Source of the DNA: Azoarcus sp031555955
GTDB taxonomy: Bacteria; Pseudomonadota; Gammaproteobacteria; Burkholderiales; Rhodocyclaceae
Assembly (NCBI GenBank): GCA_031555955.1
Contig: JAVBTY010000009.1
Coordinates: 74,393 to 138,392 of the forward strand
Reading direction: 5' to 3'
Length of the DNA: 64,000 nucleotides
Numbering within the stretch: the first letter of the stretch is position 1; each line of letters opens with the position of its first letter. This document shows positions 59,805 to 64,000 of this stretch, one piece after another. Both the position numbers and the translations under genes were made by a program. The notes beneath the pieces were generated by a model. The model was not told the origin of the DNA. It searched no databases and saw only the letters and a program-made list of their open reading frames with translations.

Positions 59805-60119
59805 ATGGCGCAGCGGCTGGAAGGCGAAGAACGGGCGGCGGCGCTGGCGGCGCTAACAGCCTGGCAACGGGTAACAGGGGCGGAAGGGCGCGACGCAATC
59901 CGGCGCGACTTCCGCTTCACCGATTTCAACACCGCCTTCGGTTTCATGAGCCGGGTAGCGCTCAGGGCCGAGCGGCTCGATCATCACCCCGAATGGCGCA
60001 ATGTCTATAACCGGGTCGAAATCGTGCTTTCCACCCACGATGCCGGTGGGCTGACCGTAAAAGACATCGCCCTGGCGCGCTTCATCGACGAAGCGGCGCG
60101 CCAGGGCGGTGCGGTTTGA
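59805..60119 (+). CDS. 4a-Hydroxytetrahydrobiopterin dehydratase (PCD/PhhB-like)
   Basis: A 104-residue pterin carbinolamine dehydratase. The catalytic block is AERLDHHPEWRNVYNRVEIVLSTHDAGGLT with the His-His-Pro signature, preceded by FRFTDFNTAFGFMSRVA. It recycles the pterin cofactor of aromatic amino acid hydroxylases. No phenylalanine hydroxylase is in the window. The ATG at 59805 lies after aggaggcc at 7 bases. It ends just before the convergent metY. Confidence 0.93.
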   Translation: MAQRLEGEERAAALAALTAWQRVTGAEGRDAIRRDFRFTDFNTAFGFMSRVALRAERLDHHPEWRNVYNRVEIVLSTHDAGGLTVKDIALARFIDEAARQGGAV

Positions 60120-60147
60120 GGCTCGCGGAAGCGTTTCCGGACGGCGC

Positions 60148-61419
60148 TCAGGCGGCGTCGAGCGCCTGTGAAATATCGGCCAGAATGTCGTCGATATGCT
60201 CGATGCCAATGGATAGCCGCACCATGTCGGGCGATACCCCGGCTTTGGCGAGCTCATCCGGCCCGAGCTGGCGGTGCGTGGTCGAGGCCGGATGGCAGGC
60301 CAGCGATCTGGCGTCGCCGATATTCACCAGCCGTGTCACCAGCTTCAGCGCATCCTGGAAGCGCGTGCCTCCCTCCAGCCCGCCCTTGATACCGAAAGAC
60401 AGGATGCCCGAGGCCCGTCCGCCCATGTATTTCTGCGCCAGAGGAAAGTCGCGGTGGCCTTTCAGGCCCGCGTAATTCACCCACTCCACCTTGGGATGCG
60501 CGCGCAGAAATTCCGCCGTGCGCAGCGTGTTGTCGCAGATACGGTCCATGCGCAGCGCCACGGTTTCGATGCCCTGCAGGATCAGGAAAGCATTGAAGGG
60601 GCTGAGCGCAGCGCCCATGTTGCGCAGCGGCACGACCCGGGCGCGGGCGATATAGGCCGCCGCGCCGAGCGCTTCGGTATAGACAACGCCGTGGTAGGAG
60701 ACATCCGGCTCGTTCAGGCGGGGGAAGCGCGCCTTGTGCTCCGCCCACGGAAATTTCCCCGAATCGACGATGGCGCCGCCAATCGAGTTGCCATGCCCGC
60801 CAAGGTATTTCGTCAGCGCATGCACCACGATATCCGCGCCATGCTCTATCGGGCGGCACAGGTACGGCGTCGGCACCGTGTTATCCACAATCAGCGGAAG
60901 GCCGTGCCGGTGGGCCACTTCGGCAAGGCGCTCGAAATCGGTGACGTTGCCCAGCGGATTGCCAACCGATTCGCAGTAGATCGCCTTGGTGCGCGCGTCG
61001 ATCAGGCTGGCGAACGACTCCGGATCACGGTAATCGGCAAAGCGCACCTCAAGGCCCAGCTGCGGAAACGTGTGGGCGAACAGGTTGTACGTGCCGCCGT
61101 ACAGCGTGGAGGCGGAAACGATGTTGTCGCCCGCTTCGGCAATGGTCTGGATCGCATAGGCGATCGCGGACATGCCCGACGCCACGGCGAGCGCGGCAAT
61201 GCCGCCTTCCATCGCGGCGACGCGTTCTTCCAGCACCGCCGTGGTCGGATTCATGATCCGCGTATAGATGTTTCCCGCCACCTTCAGATCGAACAGGTCG
61301 GCGCCGTGCTGGGTGCTGTCGAACGCATACGACGTGGTCTGATAGATCGGCACCGCCACCGCCTTGGTGGTTGGCTCGGGCGAATAACCGCCGTGGACGG
61401 CGATGGTTTCGAGTTTCAT
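60148..61419 (-). CDS. metY: O-acetylhomoserine sulfhydrylase (MetY-type, Cys/Met metabolism PLP enzyme)
   Basis: A 423-residue gamma-family PLP enzyme: KLETIAVHGGYSPEPTTKAVAVPIYQTTSYAF, then YTRIMNPTTAVLEERVAAMEGG, SASTLYGGTYNLFAHTF, and the Schiff-base K204 in HALTKYLGGHGNSIGG. The length and the long insert near DEPDVSYHGVVYTEALG-type residues fit MetY (direct sulfhydrylation to homocysteine) better than MetB or MetZ. The ATG is preceded by gaggagcccgctgc. I see no SAM riboswitch in the 208-base gap to dusB. Confidence 0.92.
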   Translation of the reverse strand: MKLETIAVHGGYSPEPTTKAVAVPIYQTTSYAFDSTQHGADLFDLKVAGNIYTRIMNPTTAVLEERVAAMEGGIAALAVASGMSAIAYAIQTIAEAGDNIVSASTLYGGTYNLFAHTFPQLGLEVRFADYRDPESFASLIDARTKAIYCESVGNPLGNVTDFERLAEVAHRHGLPLIVDNTVPTPYLCRPIEHGADIVVHALTKYLGGHGNSIGGAIVDSGKFPWAEHKARFPRLNEPDVSYHGVVYTEALGAAAYIARARVVPLRNMGAALSPFNAFLILQGIETVALRMDRICDNTLRTAEFLRAHPKVEWVNYAGLKGHRDFPLAQKYMGGRASGILSFGIKGGLEGGTRFQDALKLVTRLVNIGDARSLACHPASTTHRQLGPDELAKAGVSPDMVRLSIGIEHIDDILADISQALDAA

Positions 61420-61627
61420 GCAGCGGGCTCCTCTGGAATGGAGGTGCGAGTATAGCCAGCGGCGGTTTGATCAAGAAGCGGAGGCGGGCGATTCCCGCGC
61501 TCTGTTATTTTCGCCACCGCGCCGGGCAGTCCCGCTCCAGACGGGCGGCGCGAATAACCCTCCCGCAGGGTACGCCACCAGGCCCCCATCAGGTAGAATG
61601 CCTTCCTTTTCCGGCCCTTCCGCGCCC

Positions 61628-62662
61628 ATGCAGTTTCTTGGCTTTTCCCTGCGCAACAAGCTTTTTGTCGCCCCCATGGCGGGGGTGACGGACCGGCCGT
61701 TCCGCCAGCTCTGTAAAAAAATGGGCGCAGGGCTGGCCGTGTCGGAAATGGTGACGTCGAACTCGCTGCTCTACGGCAGCGCGAAGACCCGGCGGCGCGC
61801 CAATCACCAGGGCGAAACCGACCCGATCTCGGTGCAGATCGCCGGCGCCGATCCGGCGATGATGGCCGAGGCCGCGCGCTACAACGCCGACCGGGGGGCG
61901 CAGATCATCGACATCAACATGGGCTGTCCGGCAAAGAAAATCTGCAACGTCATGGCCGGTTCGGCGCTGATGCAGGACGAAGCGCTGGTTGCGCGCATCC
62001 TCGACGCCGTGGTGCGCGCGGTGCCGGATACTCCGGTGACACTCAAATTCCGCACCGGCTGGACCCGCCAGAACAGGAACGCACCCGTAATCGCCCGCAT
62101 CGCCGAGGAATCCGGCATCCGCGCCATCGCCATTCACGGGCGCACGCGCGCGGACCAATACACGGGCGAGGCCGAATACGACACCATCGCGCTGGTAAAA
62201 ACGCAGGTCAAAATCCCGGTGATCGCCAATGGCGACATCACCACGCCACGCAAGGCCCGGCAGGTGCTCGACCACACCGGCGCGGACGGCATCATGATCG
62301 GCCGCGCCGCCCAGGGCCGACCGTGGATTTTCCGCGAGACAGAGCACTTCCTGGCGACCGGGGAAGAACTGCCGCCGCCGCTGGTCAGCGAAATCCACCA
62401 GGTGTGCCGCGAACACCTTGCCGATCTGTATGCGTTCTATGGTGAGGAAACCGGCGTGCGCATCGCGCGCAAACACATCTCCTGGTACACCAAAGGGCTG
62501 GTGGGTTCGGCCGCCTTCCGCTTCGCCATGAACCAGCTGCCGGACACCGCCAGCCAGCTTGGCGCGGTGGATGAATTTTTTGGCCGTCTGGCCGATACCG
62601 GACCGCGCCTGCATTACCAAACAGACGCCGAAACAGCACCGCACCAGGAACTTGCCGCATGA
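61628..62662 (+). CDS. dusB: tRNA-dihydrouridine synthase DusB
   Basis: A flavoenzyme reducing uridine in the D-loop of tRNA. From the ATG at 61628 (MQFLGFSLRNKLFVAPMAGVTDRPFR) it has 344 residues. The catalytic Cys lies in INMGCPAKKICN, the FMN/RNA-contact Lys in VTLKFRTGW, and later blocks include AIHGRTRADQYTG and GIMIGRAAQGRPWIF. An ATG at 61598 would add ten unlikely residues and overlaps a TAGAAT that may be the -10. The dusB-fis order is conserved in proteobacteria. Confidence 0.95.
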   Translation: MQFLGFSLRNKLFVAPMAGVTDRPFRQLCKKMGAGLAVSEMVTSNSLLYGSAKTRRRANHQGETDPISVQIAGADPAMMAEAARYNADRGAQIIDINMGCPAKKICNVMAGSALMQDEALVARILDAVVRAVPDTPVTLKFRTGWTRQNRNAPVIARIAEESGIRAIAIHGRTRADQYTGEAEYDTIALVKTQVKIPVIANGDITTPRKARQVLDHTGADGIMIGRAAQGRPWIFRETEHFLATGEELPPPLVSEIHQVCREHLADLYAFYGEETGVRIARKHISWYTKGLVGSAAFRFAMNQLPDTASQLGAVDEFFGRLADTGPRLHYQTDAETAPHQELAA

Positions 62663-62895
62663 ACCGCCCGAACGAAATCGCCGATTCCGTTTTACGCACG
62701 CTCGACCAGTACTTCCGCGACCTCGACGGCGCGAAACCCGCCGCCATTTATGACATGGTTCTTCGCAGCGTCGAACGCCCGATGCTGGAATTCGTCCTCG
62801 GCCAGGCCCGGGGCAACCAGACCGTCGCCGCCGAAATGCTGGGCATCAACCGCAACACGCTACGACGCAAGCTCACCGACCACGAACTGCTGTAA
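62659..62895 (+). CDS. fis: DNA-binding protein Fis
   Basis: A 78-residue nucleoid protein of the short betaproteobacterial type. It carries VERPMLEFVLGQARGNQTVAAEMLGINRNTLRRKLTDHELL, the dimer helix plus helix-turn-helix of Fis. The N-terminal arm is shorter than in E. coli (98 residues). It overlaps dusB by four bases (ATGA), so the two are translationally coupled. Confidence 0.96.
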   Translation: MNRPNEIADSVLRTLDQYFRDLDGAKPAAIYDMVLRSVERPMLEFVLGQARGNQTVAAEMLGINRNTLRRKLTDHELL

Positions 62896-62983
62896 CCGGT
62901 TCACACCACGGATTCCGCGGCAAACGGTTCCCGCGCGCCGCTTTTTCCCTCCCCCCGTCTTTCTTTTTCCGCCACCCATCACG

Positions 62984-64000
62984 ATGAACGTCACCCAGGC
63001 TCTGATCAGCGTTTCCGACAAAACCGGCATCCTTGAATTCGCACAGGCGCTGCATACGCTGGGCGTGCGGCTGCTCTCCACCGGCGGCACCGCGAAACTG
63101 CTCGCCGATGCGGGCCTGCCCGTCACCGAAGTGGCCGAAGTCACCGGCTTTCCCGAAATGCTCGACGGCCGGGTGAAGACCCTGCATCCGAAGGTGCATG
63201 GCGGCCTGCTCGCCCGGCGCGACACACCCGCGCACATGGCCGCGCTCGCCGGGCACGGCATCGAAACCATCGACCTGCTGGTCGTCAACCTCTACCCCTT
63301 CGAAGCCACCGTCGCCAGGCCCGGCTGTACGCTCGAAGACGCAATCGAGAACATCGACATCGGCGGCCCCGCCATGGTGCGCAGCGCCGCCAAGAACTGG
63401 AAGGACGTGGGCGTACTCACCGACGCCGCGCAGTACCCGCTCGCACTGGCCGAACTGCGCGAACACGGCAAGCTCAGCGACAAAACGAAGTTCGCCTTCG
63501 CCGTCGCCGCCTTCAACCGCATCAGCAACTACGATGCGGCCATCAGCGACTACCTCTCGTCGCTGCAGGAAGACGGCACGCGCACCCCCTTCCCCGCGCA
63601 GACCAACGGCCGTTTCGTCAAACTGCAGGATCTGCGCTACGGCGAGAACCCGCACCAGCAGGCCGCCTTCTACCGCGACCTCCATCCCGCGCCGGGCTCG
63701 CTCGTCACCGCCAAACAGTTGCAGGGCAAAGAACTCTCGTATAACAACATCGCCGACGCCGACGCGGCCTGGGAATGCGTCAAGAGCTTCGACACCCCCG
63801 CGTGCGTGATCGTCAAGCACGCCAACCCCTGCGGCGTGGCCGTGGGCGCCGACGCGCTGGAAGCCTACTCCAAGGCCTTCAAGACCGACCCGACCTCCGC
63901 CTTCGGCGGCATCATCGCCTTCAACCGGCCGCTCGACACGGCGGCGGCCGAAGCCGTGAGCGGGCAGTTCGTCGAAGTGCTGATGGCGCCGGGCTACACC
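62984..64000 (+). CDS. purH: Bifunctional AICAR formyltransferase / IMP cyclohydrolase (C-terminus beyond the right edge)
   Basis: PurH performs the last two steps of purine synthesis. The frame runs from the ATG at 62984 (MNVTQALISVSDKTGILEFAQAL) and is open to the window end, 339 codons of an expected about 525. The IMP cyclohydrolase domain (LLSTGGTAKLLADAG, GFPEMLDGRVKTLHPKVHGGLL) is complete. The formyltransferase domain has begun, with catalytic KHANPCGVA. The leader is pyrimidine-rich and lacks an obvious Shine-Dalgarno sequence. It follows fis by 88 bases. Confidence 0.97.
   Translation, partial: MNVTQALISVSDKTGILEFAQALHTLGVRLLSTGGTAKLLADAGLPVTEVAEVTGFPEMLDGRVKTLHPKVHGGLLARRDTPAHMAALAGHGIETIDLLVVNLYPFEATVARPGCTLEDAIENIDIGGPAMVRSAAKNWKDVGVLTDAAQYPLALAELREHGKLSDKTKFAFAVAAFNRISNYDAAISDYLSSLQEDGTRTPFPAQTNGRFVKLQDLRYGENPHQQAAFYRDLHPAPGSLVTAKQLQGKELSYNNIADADAAWECVKSFDTPACVIVKHANPCGVAVGADALEAYSKAFKTDPTSAFGGIIAFNRPLDTAAAEAVSGQFVEVLMAPGYT

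Noticed and set aside
61420..61627. Possible SAM riboswitch before metY
   Set aside because: I looked for a conserved SAM-I/II-like core and a terminator in the gap and saw neither. There is only a normal ribosome-binding site.

Overview
The window reads as ordinary core chromosome of a betaproteobacterium. Rhodocyclales or a close relative is my best guess. This rests on gene content and order: yhdP diverging from glnE; a Nudix gene upstream of mnmA; dusB-fis-purH with a 78-residue Fis; sdhCDAB-sdhE-gltA-odhA-odhB-lpdA in one run; rpsT beside murJ; and small families I associate with Betaproteobacteria (DUF2788, DUF3579, DUF4212). Most of the window is GC-rich. The minor-pilin block (about 20-28 kb) is visibly poorer in GC. 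I see no rRNA, tRNA, CRISPR array, insertion sequence or phage gene.

Layout. 0-3.7 kb: a YhdP-type envelope protein, minus strand, cut by the left edge. 4-10.2 kb (+): glnE, a CYTH-CHAD protein, sixA, an unrecognised 309-residue protein and a periplasmic rhodanese. 10.3-12.9 kb (-): Nudix hydrolase, a periplasmic protein with a possible Cys-His-Asp triad, mnmA and a small membrane protein. 13-16.4 kb (+): ilvE, a small zinc-finger protein, an NTF2-like protein and lysS, closed by a strong terminator. 16.5-27.9 kb (-): a long co-directional run of two FimT/GspH pilins, pilV, pilW, pilX, pilY1, a PilY2-like gene, pilE, a retropepsin-like protease, CoA pyrophosphatase, a CobD/CbiB-family protein and a beta-ketothiolase. 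28-32.7 kb (-): argD-argF-argG-DUF2788-ppnP-yajQ-yjfB-like, ended by a terminator.

32.9-36 kb: DUF3579 (+), rpsT (-), murJ (+) and a PEBP-family protein (+). 36-46.7 kb (-): the TCA block sdhC-sdhD-sdhA-sdhB-sdhE-gltA-odhA-odhB-lpdA. 46.8-49.8 kb: a GntR regulator diverging from mdh, then a CoA-ester lyase family gene. 50-62.7 kb: dsbD (+), gltX (-), an EF-G-like GTPase (+), an isolated DUF4212 protein (+), a large DUF748 protein (+), pterin dehydratase (+), metY (-), dusB and fis (+). purH (+) is cut by the right edge.

How it fits together. The TCA block encodes citrate synthase, 2-oxoglutarate dehydrogenase and succinate dehydrogenase. Malate dehydrogenase lies just beyond it behind a GntR regulator that shares its promoter region. 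The pilin block encodes the minor-pilin/PilY1 tip complex of type IV pili. The arg block covers arginine synthesis from acetylornithine to argininosuccinate.

I did not find a clearly new multi-gene system. The points most worth a second look are an attenuator-like hairpin in the argD leader, a nested hairpin between gltA and odhA, a perfectly duplicated ribosome-binding site before gltA, SdhE with Ala in place of the Gly of its RGxxE motif, a DUF4212 gene without its usual symporter, the Cys-His-Asp periplasmic protein beside mnmA, and the CYTH-CHAD/SixA/unknown cluster.
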